64,000 bases of DNA from Allacma fusca (taxonomy: Eukaryota; Arthropoda; Collembola; Symphypleona; Sminthuridae): contig OX359249.1 of assembly GCA_947179485.1 (NCBI GenBank), positions 9,238,001-9,302,000 of the forward strand. The letters are read 5' to 3'. This document shows positions 36,821-51,900 of the stretch, piece after piece (positions within the stretch are counted from its first letter, which is position 1; each line of letters opens with the position of its first letter). Both the position numbers and the translations under genes were made by a program. The notes beneath the pieces were generated by a model, which was not told the origin of the DNA, made no database searches, and was given only the letters and a program-made list of their open reading frames with translations.

Positions 36821-37253
36821 CTCTGCCTGCCGGGCTATTACACTTTGAGAGTTATGATTGTGGATGTAAGGTGTGGAACGTATGGGTGAGAGTTTTGAGT
36901 TGAAATGGATAGTTGCTATTGTGTGCTGTGACAAGCGTATGGGATAAGTCTCAGTCCTCACAGGAGGGAATTCCAAAAAGAAGAACCCATGTGCGGGCTG
37001 TTGTTGGCGGATTGACGATAAACGTGGTGGTGGTACCCAAACGTAAGTAGTGGACCATACTGCTATAAATTACGAGCACATTTTTTCGAAAAACATAAAT
37101 AGTGTCCTGTAAACAAAATGTAGTGATTTTGGATTGTAATAATTTCATACACAGTTACAGTACAGCTTGAAAAAAAAATAGTAATCTTAAAGTTAGTCAG
37201 CATTGACTGTACAGCGTTCAGTTTTGAGATTTGGGTTGGTTTGAGCGGTCAAA
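36821..37253. promoter_or_regulatory. 5' flank of UTP20
   Basis: About 430 bp between the last repeat fragment and the UTP20 start codon. It must hold at least part of the UTP20 promoter and 5' UTR. I see no TATA box or clear initiator. The call rests on position only. Confidence 0.3.
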
Positions 37254-40200
37254 ATGGGGAAGAGAACTACCGGAACGAGACATAAAAGTGAAAATACTTT
37301 TAGGGTGAGTCAAAAGTTTTAAGGTGTATAATGTAATTTGAAATTTTAATTTAAAAATTTTTGTGGATGTATTTGTGCATGTGTTTTGGGTAGTGTGGTT
37401 TTTGCGTATCGAGTGTGTGTTTAGTTTCTTGGAGTATATGGCTGCGCATTTTTAATTATTTTTGCCATTGACCAAGTGGTTTTATTTTAAAGTTCGCAAA
37501 AAAATAAATATTTGGAAGTTCTGTTGACAACTTGAGATTTTGACTGATTTCAGTTCCGAGGCCAGAGAGAGCGACAACAAGCGATTGTGGTGAACCGGCT
37601 TGGAAATATCCGGGACTGGTTGAGGGAAGATGATGAGGAAGATCAACTCAGCTTTTTGTATAAGGTAATGAATGATTCGAATAGTTTGTAGGATGAGGGA
37701 TTAATTGATGAAAGCGTAAGTTTTCCGAGGTGTGGTTAGTTAAATGCACTGAGAAAGATTTGTGTATTAAAGGATTTTTCTTGTGCTGTAATTGGAGATT
37801 TTAATGTTTTTGTTAAGACTCTGTTCATTATGTAGTTTTAGTGTGGATTCAGAGGGGCAACTACCAGGACTTGAAACTAGCTTTTAACAGTATTTACATT
37901 GTAGGTAGTACCAGTATAGCTCTAATTGCAGACACAAAAGGTAGAACTGATTGCAGGAAAATCAATCTCGATAAATGTAAAGGTCGTGTAATTTATTTTT
38001 CCACCGTGTAATTAACGTAGTACTCAGGTCATATTTTTGCACTTTTTAGCTAATGTAGTAATTGTTAAGCCTCGCATGGAGTCACTGTTGGAGAAGTAAT
38101 AGTTGTAATCGGGCTTTTTGAGTGTGTTTTACGGGAGTCATTTTGGGTGGCATTGAAAGTTTAACTTATAAAAGTAACTTTGTTTGATTGTACAGTCTGC
38201 CTTTAGCAGTAACACTGGAACTAATTCGGCTTTTTGTTGCAGGCGATGGTGCATTGGAAAGACCTAAATTTGTACACCGAATTTACAGACACCCTTAATG
38301 AAATTGGATCTGATGTGAAACTCCTGGCACAAGTTATTCACCAGAAGGATAGAATTATAAGCATTTTGCTGTCCAAAATTTCGGCTACATCCTCAGGATA
38401 TCTGGAAGCACTTTATGGGTAACTTTTCAAGATATAAACATGATCCTTACATTTAACAATGATCTTCTCCATCAGTTAGGCAGAATCAAAATTGTAAAAT
38501 TAAATTTTGACCAATTTTTTTGCAGCTTGTTAACAGCAGTAGTTTCAGATTTGCGACAGGAATTCGCACAATCATTACCAATGACACTGGAAAAAATAAC
38601 AGAAGTAATTCTAAGCACAAGTGATGCTGATGTAGTTGCACTCAGTTTTGACTGCTACAGTAGACTGCTGAAAGAATTAAAGCCAGCTGTAGTAAAAAAT
38701 TTCAATAGTTACTTCAAGCTTTTTCTTTCACTTCTGGGAAGCAACGTGAAAGCATTCATTGTTAAAAATGCTGTTAAATCGATATCTTTTGTTTGTTCCA
38801 AATTCGCGTCGTGCAATGGAACTACATTTTGTAAAAGAATCCATCGAGCATTGGAGAGTTCAAGGGAAGATGTAAGCTGTAGTAATATTTCCTGATGTCT
38901 CATGTATACATTTGCGACAATGTTTCACAGATACGTAACCACGAATTTGTAACAAATTTCAGCTTGAAAACGGCTTAGTACTGCTATTGAACGAAGTTAT
39001 GTCAGACTTAGATCCTAAACGTTTGCTGGGTATCTCTCAGTTGATTAAGTTTGTGGATGAAATTCAAGGAGACACAACCAAATGGGAGTCTCTCATACTT
39101 TCCGTTATTAAAGTAGGGCCTACCAGTAAAAAAGGCTCAGCTATTGACTTGACCACTTCTCGTTGGGAAAAAATTGAGGTATAACCAAAAAGTGATTTCT
39201 GTTTGTATTTTCCTTGATTTATTACATTTTTTAAATCAATGATGTGGGGAATTCTTATGTTGTAGACTCTGTTAACTGGCGATTTCTTCCGGCGGAAATT
39301 TGAGTTTGGTTTACGTATTATCAACGCTCTGTATGAAAATCAAGAAAACAGTTCCGAAGCTGTTTCAGCGACTTTGGACGTGCAAATTCGACTAAGTCGT
39401 TTAATAATTCAGAACAAGACCGGATGGGAAAGTAATGTAGCTCACAGAACTGAGCTAATCAGTTTAATTTGCAGTACCTTAAAGTTAAATGTGTTTACAT
39501 CTGTCACGCAACCATTGCTCGAAAGTGTTCTTCCAGCCTTGGATTTAGCACAACTAAACTCTATCGATGAATCGTTTCAGTCTAAGTGTTCCAACTATTT
39601 CAAAATAATGCATCTATTTGGAAACTCTTACCGAATGATTCAAAATATGAGTTCACCGTGTTCACAAGAAGCAGATCATGCGTTGTTGTCGTGGTATTCG
39701 GACTTGATTATGAAGAACGGTGGTGGCATACAAGTTCCTGATAGATTTAATTTAACTGCCAACGGATATACAGGATTTTCTTTACCTTGCTACTATTTTG
39801 GAAAGGCGCATCGTCGGCGGGCATCCATAAATTATGATGTTGGTTTGGCTGACATTCTGAAGTTGGGGAAGTAAGTCGGGTTTCTTTTCTTTTTTGTTTT
39901 TGCATGAGTACCTCACTGTAAATTTCTAAATTCCTTTCTCTATTTTGGATGATTGTTTTTCTGTCTGTATAGCAGCGATTTCATTCAGTCAGTGATGAAT
40001 GATCCACGGAAACTAATTTTGAATCAAGACAGATATTTACGATTTCTCGTCGTCCTTCAACAAGTGGACTTGGAAGGTCAAGTTCTTCTTAAAGCAACTC
40101 TCGTTGAACTGTTTGATGCTATCTTCGCAAAGCAAGAAAGTTGGGAAGGCGAAGGGATGTACCCGACTGTTTTGTATTTAATATTGGAATGTCTCACACT

Positions 40201-43200
40201 TAGTAATTCGTTTGAGGACCTCAAGGGGAAACACATTGAAAATCTTTTTGAAAAGTTGAGCAACGCGTTAGTTTTTTCTGATATAATGTCGCCAGAAAAA
40301 TCTAATTTTTCAATTTGGTGCTTGAAGATACTCGATTTAGTTCTCTTTAACTTAAACCTTCTTGAAGAGAAACAACAACTGGAGGCGCTTCAATATTATG
40401 GCATTCGACCAGAGGAGTTGGTTTTGAGGGTGGAAGATAATCTACTTTCTGGGTTCAAAATAGTATGCACTCTTAAATAATTTCGTATTGATGCTGGTAT
40501 TGTTGTATTTCTATTTAATCTTATGTGTGTCATTTCCCTGCATTTTTCAGGTTCGAACTTTGACTTTGTCAGTAATCTTGCGCTTGGTGTCTCATTATTC
40601 ATCATCTTGTCAAGAGCTGGAGACTTTTCTTTGCTTGGCCGCAGATAATGAGTTATCCGAGCTGGATGTAACTAGTTTAAATCACACGGCGAATTATTTA
40701 GCAATGGAGTCTTGCCTCAAAAATATTAAAGCAGAACATGACACTGACATGAAGTATCTGATTGTAAGCCAATAAACTTAAATTTTAGCCTCTTCGTACA
40801 GAAAAATTGAAGGCAACAAATAATTAATATGATTTTGATTGTATCCAGACGCCTATGAAGTACGTACTGGGATGTCTCTTCAACAATCATGCGAAAATAT
40901 TGCAAATCTGCCGTGATGATCTAGCACCGATACTATTGTCCAAACTTCCTGTGACAACTTTTTGGAGTATTATTCACGAAAAATTTGTTGCTCTACATAG
41001 TACTGGGTCTATTGAACCAAAAAGTTTCATTCCGTCTCCGACAAAGGAAAACATATCTTACTCAGGTTTGTGAATCCTCAAATAGTATTCTTGTTAATCG
41101 TGTTATGAATACATTGCTAATTGATTGATTCTCTTGATTTTAGATTTCTGGAAGATTCTAACCACTAAAGCTTTTGGATTCGAACATTCAGAATTTTCAT
41201 CGTTAGGCCAAGAATTCAAAATTGATTATAGTCGTTATAAAGTCAGTTTATGGACGTTGATTAACAAAGTCGGTTTAAAGCTACCGACGGATGCTCAGGA
41301 TGTTGTTATTTCGTGTGTTAATGAACTGAACAAGTAAGGCGAATAATTATTTAGTAAATTGTTTATTCTGTAATCTTAATCACATGCGTAAGAAAATCAC
41401 GAGTTTCTTAATTTTTGCAGACAAATAGTATCCCCGAAACCGTACGTGGGAATTAGAGAGGATCTAGTAGCGAAAGAATTAGTACCGTAAGTGCAGTTTC
41501 GTCTGTTAAATTGATAGCGGTTGTAATAAGTTTTAATGCATCATTTATTTTATTTTTTATTTCATGCATGAAAGAGTAATGATTCCTGCTTTGGAGTTCC
41601 TGAATTTGTACCCTGGGAAAAAAGGACCAGCCAGGGACTGCAGGCGAGAAATCGCTCTGGCAATGCTAATGGGAAATAAAGCTCTTCATAAAACTTCCGT
41701 GTCGATTCTACGAAAGATTTGCCCAACAATAAATAGCTTCTTGTAAGATTGTGTAAACCTTTGACGAATATTTTAATTTGTGACCCCATCTAAAAATAAT
41801 TACATATCTCTACCGTAATATTTCTTGTTTTCCAGAACCAAAATAGAAAAAATAGGGGAAGAGAAATGGCTTAAGTCAATTCATCTGAAGCCATTTCAAG
41901 GCCCCGATGCGTTTTTTATTCCCGAAGACCGGCATTTATTCGTAGACTTCATTGTGCGGTACTCACTCTGAATTACGCTTTTGTTTTGTCTGGATCTTCT
42001 AGTTCTAGTTAATCATTTCAAAAGCAAATTTAGCTTTTGAAGTTTTGTCAATAGTTTCTGATTTTTTGTGTACTGATATTTAGATCTCTCATATCGTTGA
42101 AGGCTGAAATAAAAGGCGATTGTATGAGCTACATCATCAGTTTCTTGCATGGATTTACGGAACAAGAGGTTTTGCGACAACTTGAATTTTTATTTGGGGG
42201 GGAAGATGCTTGGAAAGGTAACTACTAATTTTCGTGCTTACATGGCTAATGAAAAAATGAGCAGAACGTTTACCGTTATTTATTTTTGCTCACAGAATGT
42301 ACACCGGATTTGGGGCTTCTGAAATATTTAAAAGGGCATATGAATTCCATTACTAAAATGGTTACTGATTGGAGGTATCAATTCCCCGAAGCGGTGGTAT
42401 ATTTGATGAATCTCGTGTGTCGCTTCGTGGTTTTTATATCTCAGGATAAGCCTACAAAAAACCTCGTTCCAGAAAGTGCTGACCATGCTATCGGGCAGAG
42501 AAAAAAGGCAATTCTGTCGTTGGCGCGGTCTGTTGTAGTAAACTTTTTCTGCCTTTTCGAAAAGTTGGCAATAAGTGAAGCACTTATTGAGCGTATCTTC
42601 CAGTCATTCGTTTTCGCCAGTGAGACAGACACACGCGTTTATTCTTCGGATAGTATAAGTTGGTATTTCCAGCTAATGATGACTTGGTCGAAAGTACCCA
42701 GGTAGGTGTCGTAATCTAGACTTAACATTCTTGTAGTTATGGATTGCTAGGTTTAAGTGCTTTAAGTAGCTCCAGCATTCTATCATCGAATTTAAACACT
42801 CTTGATATTCGTAAATTGCAAATTTCAGGTTTCATATTTTGTTCATCAAGTGTAAAGACGGCAGTCCTGAAATATGTGTCATGAATGATTTATTTGATGC
42901 ATTGGATTCCAAATTTCTCAAATCCGCACCATACACTTACTTGATGGAAATCATCACTAACTTAGGTTTGGCTTCAGACGAGAACTTAGAAATGGGGGAG
43001 GAAAATCTTGTTGATATCCCGATATCTTGCGGGAATACTTTGCCTGTAATGGAATCAGGTGAGGATTTTTTTTGATTTGTGTTTCATGTACAATATTTAT
43101 GACTATTGTATATATTTCATAGTATATAATATTTCATTTCCTGTGTATTTAGACGATCATTTGGGAGAACGAATTTTGCACCATTTCAAAAATCGACTGC

Positions 43201-46200
43201 TGAGTGTTATTACAGGAACAAATTTTTTCCAAGAGAAAATGTTTGTGGGGGGCAAAACGGAATCGTATATAGAATTTCTTCGGCTGTGTGCTCGATTTTC
43301 CTCTGATGCTGAATCCAATCATAAACTGTGTTTAACCATAATCCCATTACTGCGGAAATTCAACAAAAGGACAACTGATCTCATTTGCTTATTTGAGCTC
43401 ATTCAAGAATTGATTAGTCGTTCGACTTCCAACAATACCATAGCCTTGTAATAACCTCAATTGCAATTATTTCTTGTATTCGATCTTGTGAACATACGGA
43501 GATAATCAAATATTTAACAAATTTTGAATTTGTTTTTCAGGAAATTGAGCCATTGCTTATGCTGGACTCAAGAAAAGGGACCAAGGGAAGCTCTTTGTAG
43601 GGCTATATCTGAGGCCATGGAAAATAAAAATCATGCAAATGTTATTTCAGATTTGAATGCGTACACAACGAAAGTAGGAGATTCACCAGATTATGAAAAG
43701 ATACAGTCTGCCTTTCAGAAATGTACGGAATTAATTGGTGAATCAAGCGAGTTCACAACTATTTTCGTCAGTGTTGTTACAAATACCTGCTTCTATTACC
43801 TTACCTACGTAAGTTTTAAGAAATTTCTTGAAATAAGTTACTATGTTGAGGGATAGCACGCAAATCTAACCTCGAGATACTTTTGGTGGAAATTTTAAGG
43901 AGGCCGATATAGGAATTCTAGCTGCTACCGAGGGTATGCTATCGTCGATTACCGAGAAAATTACTACATTTACCCAGGACGATTCGGCCAGGAAACTAAT
44001 TCACAATTACTTGGATACTATCGTTGTTCCGCGATTGAAATGGGGAGTTAAAAACAAATCGGATGAAGTTTTCAAGATGTACTTGAAAATTTTGTCGAAG
44101 TTTAGCCTCTCTTGCTTTGAATTTCACGGTGCATTGAAAGGAGCTCATGTCGTCTTCCAACCGAACAATAAAGACCTGTTAATGGATCTTCAAGAATTGC
44201 AGCTAAATACAAGAGTGAAAGCTATTAACCAGTTAGCAATAGATTGATTTATCTGGAGTTACCCCTCCATTATGAAGCTCACATATTGTTGGTTAAGTTT
44301 TAAAAGGCACCACTTGCTTGAACTATCCCATAATATGAAATTCTTTCGAAATGCAAGTGGTACTCTTTAAAATTTAACGGACGTGACAACATTTTTAACG
44401 TGCACGGGGCAGACACCCATACTTTGTAATGCCAGTAAATACCAGTTATATATGTACATACTTTGTTCACCAATAGATTCCAGTATTTATGGCCTACCAT
44501 GAGAACCCAGCCTTCAACTATTGTTGAATTCGCAATCCCTATAATTTCTCACAATTTGACGGAAAAGAGCAAACTCAAAATTTCCTGGCAAAATTTTCTA
44601 CAGTGTAGCTTGGAGGTATTAAATTACCAACTTTTAAAATAGTCTCATTAAGTCAAGTTAGTGTTTGTTTTTGCTATTTCAACGAACTTCTGATGTTTAG
44701 TAATGTGTTCGGGATTATTGTAGGCTATAAAATGGTGCGTTGTTTCACTGCCGCATGGAGCTTATTTCAAGTATCTGGAGTCAATAATGGAGTCAGCGCC
44801 TGATGATGAGCAGCTGCTCAAGCAGTATCATAAGCTCCTGGGATTGGTTTTAGATGGCTATCATTATGAATTAGATGACCGGTTTTTAGCGGAACTAGAA
44901 ACAAGGAAACAGACATTTGGAGGTAGAGATACAGAAGCAAACGATGAAGTTGAAGATATGGAAACAACTCAAGAATCCATTCAAACAGGCTCAAAAGAAT
45001 TACCAGTGGATACAACATCCGTGACAGTAAAGTTAAACTATCAAGAAAGCAAGTCGTTGCTGAAGGTAATCGAGACCAAATTTATACCAAAATTGCGAAA
45101 GTATCTCCATTTAGAAGAGAAGGCATCGCATAAACTTGCACGAGCTAGTGATGGTGAAGATGCGCTGGTAAAAAAGATTCCAACAACTCTAGCGTATGTG
45201 AAGCTGCTGAATAAACTACCGGATAAGATCAGAAAAAGTCACACTGTATGGGTAATCCCCACACTTTGTAGCTCTCTAAACAGTCGTCTAATATCTGTCC
45301 GAAGTAACGTTAGAAATACCCTTATGAAAATAGTAGAAGAATTAGGTCCCGAAGTTTTTCCAGACATTGTGAAGGCTACGAAAGCTTATTTAGTACGTGG
45401 TTTCCAAAAGCACGTTAGAAACTTCACACTTTTGAATATTCTAAAGCATCTTCAAGATACTTTTACCCTCAAACCTCACTGCGTACCGGTTGCAAGCCTC
45501 ATACCTATCGTAGAGGATGAACTTTTTGGTTACATGTCCGAAGACAAGGATGTACGAGAAATTTTGAAAAATACACCTGAAGCAAAATCACAAAATGGAC
45601 TTCAACTTTTGTTTTACTGTGCTAAATTTATTAATCAAGATTCGTTGGCAGTCTTACTTAAATGTCCAGTAGAGGTAAATCTAATCATTGATTTTATGTA
45701 TTTAATCTACGTAATTGCGTACCAACCAGATAAAATATGTAAGATATGTCAGATATTCTGTGCTAGTTTATATTTTCGGTTTAATATCTATTTTTTTTGT
45801 AGCGGGTAAAAGCAGCAAAGAATTTAGAAACACTCAAAATCGTAAAATCGTGGATGTCAGAAGCGGCCAACGGTCTTGCTGAAAATGGTGGATTAACTTC
45901 CTCAGTATTACTGAATTTTTTAAAGACAAGATTAGATAGTGATTGTACAGCAAGACCAATATTTCCCAAAGAAAGTGAACATAACAGTCAAAGCAAATAT
46001 TTAGAAGCCCCTGTTGACACATATCTCCTACCAGGGGGTAAGAGCGCTGCCCCTAAGCAAGGTATTTTCGGAGTAGTTTCTGCTGTATCTTGGTTCGCAT
46101 ACTCGTGTCTTTACAATATTCTTAAACGAGATAATTTTGAGAATAACGTCGAATCTTTGAAGTTGCTGGATGAATTAGCCAGAGCTATAGTGATGAATGC

Positions 46201-48937
46201 CACTGATGAGGCATTGGAGGTTAGTTTTTTCGAAAACATTTGGAAAGCCGAAGCGTGCAAATTTAACTCTGTGCATAAGAATTATTCTTTCCTTATCAGA
46301 TAAGAGCTCCAACCGTGAGGTCCCTAATTTTGATGTATCAGTTCCCACTGAAATGTTTCATGGATACTCAGTTCGTCCTTAGTATGTGGAGAAAATACTT
46401 CATGTGCGTCAATACTGCCGTCTCCAATGAAGATATTAATATGTACTACAAGGTAAACAAACGTATTCATTCGTATAATGGCGTATTTACTTAATATTTT
46501 AAAGCAATTCAAATTTCAGTGTGTAATGTTTTTATTCTGCGTAGTTCTTGACATCATTTTTCGTGACTTTCACCGAATTTCAACTGGATGGAAATGATTT
46601 CAGCCTTTTAATTAAATGCATTAATAAGCATTTGCAGGAGAATAAGTGCACGGTAACCTGAATGATACTAATTTCGTATACTCAGCTTTCATCAAAGTTA
46701 CAATTAATAATCAATTAATTAAAAAATGTTTAACTAATGTCAATCTAGGGTTCTGCGCTAGTGCTAGTCCGGAATATTTTACACCGAAGTCTGGATTCTA
46801 AGGATCTCAAAATATTAGTCAAAGAAATGAAACGCCGCATATGTGCAAGCGATTCTATTCATGTGCAAGAAGGATGTCGAGCGGTAAATTATTATACCGT
46901 TAATTAGATCCTTTGTTTATTTTATTGGTTTGAAAATCTGTGATCGTGTTTTTTAGGCTTATGTAGTTTATGTGAAAAACTATTTGAAGACACGGGAGGA
47001 GTTCGTTGCTGAGCTGTACGATTTTTTTAAAGTATTGGGTTACCGTAAATCGCTTCAAGATGTTCATTCTGTGTTAAAGATTATGTCTTCACTGGTTACC
47101 GTGATTCCAGAGGTATGAGCTGTGGTAAAACATAATTGATTCTGTATAGAATCTTAATCGTTCCTTGAATATCCAAGTATTTTATTGCGTATGATGTTAT
47201 AGTCTTGGGTTGGCGATATGTCTTCTTCAGTCGGAATGGACTTAGTGCTTGCCCTCATGAAATCTAGCGACGAAGAATCTCAGAGGTTAATCTGTAATTC
47301 ATGTATGAAGAATTTGTTTGAGCGAATGTCTAACAGTGATGGTTTGAAGCTTGTGCAAGAGTTGGAGAATACTTGTGCTCTTCCTGAAATGGTAGGTTGG
47401 ATTAGAATTTCGTACTCAACAATGTTTCCGTTCATGCATTAAATTGATAAATTCTATACAGATACCGTACCATAGAGAGATTTGCTTAACTGTTAGCAAA
47501 ATCATCGAACATGCTAAAAGCTGGGAGTCTGAAGCCGTTATGCTAATACTAATCAAGATAGTTAAGAAAGTTTTGACTCAAGCTGATTTGCTGACATTGC
47601 AAGTACAATGTAAGAACTTAAAAAGTAGTCACCGCGATTTTGGCATTTATGAAGCAATCGTAGCCTGTCGTCGGGCTCTGGAACTTATTGCGATTACTAA
47701 TAGTTTTAGTAGTTCCATCGTCGAACAAATGGAGGAAATAATGCGTAAGTAAAAGTGTAAAGTTGTAACTGGCAATATGTTTAATTTCAGGTGTAAAGTG
47801 TTTTCTTACATTATTATTTTCTTGCAGTTTGGATTCAAAAAGACTATCTGAAGCACCCCCACGAGTCAATACAAGATGCGTCTCTACAGTTCTTCAATGT
47901 ACAATTATCATTGTTCGTACAGCTCAAGGACAGGCATGGAAGAAAGAATAAGTTAACAGATATTATGTCATCCTTCTTTTCAAGGGAAGCCTTGTTGGAT
48001 ATGACTAAGACTTATGTTAAAATGGGAGGTTGCTTTGAAGTCGAGGAAATGCGAAAGAATGTGAGTGAATGTCAGTGTAAACATTACGTGGAGACAAGTA
48101 CAATAAATTAAAGGAGTGAATTCTGTGTAGGTCCTGATTGGATTGAAACTATTGGCACAACTGGGATCCCATCAACCACAAAAAGATTTTCATGATGAAC
48201 TTGTAAAGGCAATGAGATTTGCAGTAAATCTTGAAGTTCGCAAATCTCCGCAGATAACTCGGAATGTAAGATCTACATTACTGTTTCATCTTCTAAGGTG
48301 TAATTCATTTGTTGAGCAATTTTAAACATGCATGTTGTTTTTATTGTACAGCGGGAAACGGTTTACCAATTTACGCAATTGTATGTGAGTTCAGTTCCGG
48401 AGGAATGCTTAAAAGTGGTGCAACAAAATTTGATGAACATCACTACTCGGGAGCTGACGGATCAGAATACCCGAGGTGAATTGAATTTCCAAACATTTTA
48501 CATTATGTAGTTGTTGTATAAGGGATGGATAGGGATATAATTTAATTCAAATTTGGTTTTGTATTTCAGATGAAGCTTCCACTGTGATTGACTTGTGTAC
48601 CAGTATTCATAAGATATTAGAGGAACGTTTAGGACGCCAAACATTTCTGCAGTTGTACGAGCGAGCTCGATCGTTTTTGCAAAATAAGAGAGATAATAAT
48701 CGAGCGAAAAAGAAGGAACAGGTATCTAGCTTTGTTTCAGCAGTTCAAACAATTTTAAGTAATATGTTCAGTACTTTCAACTGTAATCTTTATTCCTATT
48801 TGTGATAAATTCTACTTTATGATTTTTCCCAGGTTGTCCTTAGTATGGATCCTCGCTCCGAAATTTCATTTCGAACAAGGAAGAGGAAAAATAAACCAAT
48901 AAATACCATGAAACCCAAAAAGAAACGTAGGGTTTAA
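37254..48937 (+). CDS. UTP20: UTP20, small-subunit processome component 20 homolog
   Basis: I trace 33 exons, from MGKRTTGTRHKSENTF at 37254 to the basic end KPKKKRRV at 48937. Boundaries include 37254-37304, 37554-37664, 38243-38418, 38526-38871, 38963-39178, 39266-39870, 39973-40462, 40551-40763, 40849-41065, 41144-41333, 42296-42701, 43900-44231, 44477-44615, 44724-45674, 45803-46219, 46300-46452, 46545-46652, 46749-46883, 46957-47112, 47203-47391, 47462-47744, 47828-48060, 48131-48265, 48352-48475, 48570-48721 and 48833-48937, with small exons between 41421 and 43808. The sum is 7917 nt, 2638 aa, in one frame; human UTP20 is about 2785 aa. The protein is an all-helical HEAT/ARM scaffold. 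Strong matches include WKDLNLYTEFTDTLNEIG near the N-terminus and LAYVKLLNKLPDKIRK with LVRGFQKHVRNFTLLNILKH in the 44724 exon. Known role: wraps the SSU processome in the nucleolus and is needed for U3-dependent 18S rRNA processing. The weakest junction is at 44231, a GTTAGC donor. Confidence 0.95.
44292..44378. repeat. UTP20: Imperfect inverted repeat inside a UTP20 intron
   Basis: The left arm 44292-44317 (GTTAAGTTTTAAAAGGCACC onward) and right arm 44353-44378 are inverse copies over 26 bp with few mismatches, separated by a 35-bp loop. The repeat lies wholly within the 44232-44476 intron. It could be a tiny transposon relic or an RNA hairpin. Confidence 0.75.
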
Positions 48938-51900
48938 ACGTTTTTCGTTAATATTTTCAAGATACTGAAAGATTTCACGTGGGCCTGGGCTACAAATCAT
49001 GTTTTTGTAAGTTGCGTTTGTGAAAAGTTTAATACAATGTTTCTACTGTAATATATCCGAGTGTTTGTATTTGTGAACGAAAATAATACCAGGCGAGAAG
49101 TTGTTTAAACATTATTTTATTAAAAACTCAAGTCAGAACTGAACAACATTACATTATTACTACTACAGTTTGCTACAGTTTGCTCACTTATTACATGTTT
49201 GGCATAAGCTGTGATGCATGGAATCATTTACTATTTTATTTTTCGAATTACGCCTTACAATGATCTTTTGCCAGAAGAACTGTGATGGGTCAAGGTCGAG
49301 GATATTTATTTGTATTAAGAAGAGGTTATGAGCTCAAAAATCTCAAAAACACGGCAAACTGTGTCATACCTCAAGGAAAATACTGTCTTGAATTTTAATT
49401 GTGGTTTTCAAAAAGTAAATAAGTAACAAACTGAGTTTGGCAATTTTACAAAAATAAAACATCTTGTCTTAATATACGATATGAACAACATATTAAATTG
49501 ATATTGAGATTTTAAGCAATAGAATAAAACTTCCGGAATCACACGAATTTGGCATAAAACCAATAGTAAATTCTTGGTAGCTACACTACAATGTATACTT
49601 ACAACTCAAGCATATGTTGTATACACTACTGCAATAATAATTATTATTACTGAAACAGTTTACAAATCGAAAACTGTAATTATGGGTGATGGCATGCAGA
49701 GGGCTGGTGTTGATGTCGATCATTTCACACTATTCTCATTTTGAATCTTATAAGTATTACAATGTAAATATAGTCGACAGTGGATAGACCACCCACATAG
49801 AGCAACAATTATTACTTATTGTTATTACTAACTCAACACATTACAGTGACATTACACATGTATGATGCAATTTCAATTTGCAGTTTTTTAATAATATTAA
49901 TGTATTTCAGAGGCAGCTTTTCTCAGTGCGTCTTAGTTAACAATGGTAGTCAAAATGTCAACTATATTATGAACCATTGATTCCACAAGTCTATTTTATT
50001 TGGAAAACTGCAGATTATTGACTTTTTCCGATATTTGCTACTTTCCACCCACCCATTTGTTTCCATCAGAGTCGTCGAGCATATTTTAAAGTTTCACAAA
50101 CTATTGGAGAAATCATACTCGCTGCAAGTCTTCACAATGATTTAGTATGGCATAGTAATACTAAATTATATCATCATCCAACCAAATATTTCATACATAT
50201 AAAACTGTGTCAGCATAAGTACTATATAAACTACTGCATCATTAATGAGCTTAAGAATTAAACAAAATTGACAAGCATGTGAGCTATGTCGTCAGTGTCA
50301 CCTACTACTCTACAACATTCCCTATATTTTCATTTGAGTAGTATTTATACTTATATGTAATCCACCCCAGTACAGGATTCATCCTGAGATAATCTGGGTG
50401 ATAATTTATAATAATAATAATATTTACAGTTTTACAGAAGTAAGTAACCACAAGACAGGAAGAAATTAGAAGGCTACTAAGACATATTGCCACAAATCTA
50501 TAAATTAAATAATAAAAAGCATTGCTACAGAACTCAAGCCTAATTAAAATGCTTATATACTACGTACTTAACTGCATTTGAATAAATATCATTACTTATT
50601 AGTTATAATTTCCCTTGATTATTTATTAAATACACTACAACCCTAATATTATACATCAGTGTTATACAACCATGATTCAACGTAAAAGTGTAATGGTAAC
50701 ATACTTGTGCACACATCACACTGGGATTTTTGTAAAAGTTGGTTCCGACCAAAAGGTGAATCAAGTTCCCTGATGATTATATGTATGCATGGTCAGGAGT
50801 GCCTCCAGCCTCACTTGCATTGATTCTTAATTCTCTTTACAAGCAATACAAAAAGGAGCTTACATATTTGAGAAGATTCAAGTTTAAATTACACACTTTG
50901 TATGAGCTAGAGTAAAAATGGAAGGAATTCATTACAACATACATAAATGCAAGTTTTGACAAATTGGCAATGAAATCGCTAATTGCACGTATTTATCATT
51001 TCAGAGGTGAGCGCAATAGTTGACTTTGTTTATGCCATCAGCATAATACTATTATTCCTTTTCTAACATTTTTTCTCGTGAATCTTTTTATATGTATTTT
51101 CGTGGGAAACCATTGGAAATTGAAAATGGGTTTTAAGGCAAGGCCTATTATTAAATGATCAAGATACTTGCTTCTCAGCTTCACAATATAAAAGTTTAAC
51201 AGCATTTAGTACAAACGGACATGTAATTATGTGTCTATAAAAGATAGACTGAACACAGGAATCTCAATACAACACTGCTATTATTTTTAATCAAGTAAAT
51301 ATGCAATCACGCTCATATAGAATTAAAAGTATATGAAATGTACAAAGTGGATTTTTTCTTGCATCAAGAAGCATCATATTGATGTAAGTTGAGGCAAGAG
51401 TAGTTATTATTAGTACTCGTGATTCATATTGTTAATTTTCAAAATTAATGAAGCGGTTTGGTAGTAAACAAGATTCACTGCTTTAGTGACATCGATGTTT
51501 TGAGAAGAATAACAGTCTCATCAGTGCTCGCTTTGTATACAATATTTAATTTAGATTTTCTCTGGTTTTTTTCCCATTTTTATCGTACATTTCAAAAAAT
51601 TTCGATTTCCTAGTGATTCATTGTTTGTTTTCCCCTGAACTTCTGACATTCTATCATCGTTAAATGCAAGTCGGGCACAGGCATGTCCCGCAATCGAGAT
51701 GCCTCGTTTGACTCATTTTTTGGAACACGCATAACATTTTAACAATCATTAGTTGAACATTTTATATAAAAATAACCATTGTCTTTTTCCTCTACTATTA
51801 TGTAGTAGCATTGCTTTCCAGTACTGAATTTTATTACTCTGGAATCAAGGTCTGTGGTGTCAGTTCCACGCTTTATAACCAATAGTCATCTTATGTACTT

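Noticed and set aside
44225..44250. Frameshift or premature stop in UTP20
   Set aside because: The TGA after the alanine-isoleucine-aspartate codons disappears if a GTTAGC donor at 44232 is used. The next exons then continue in frame with good similarity, so a pseudogene is not needed.
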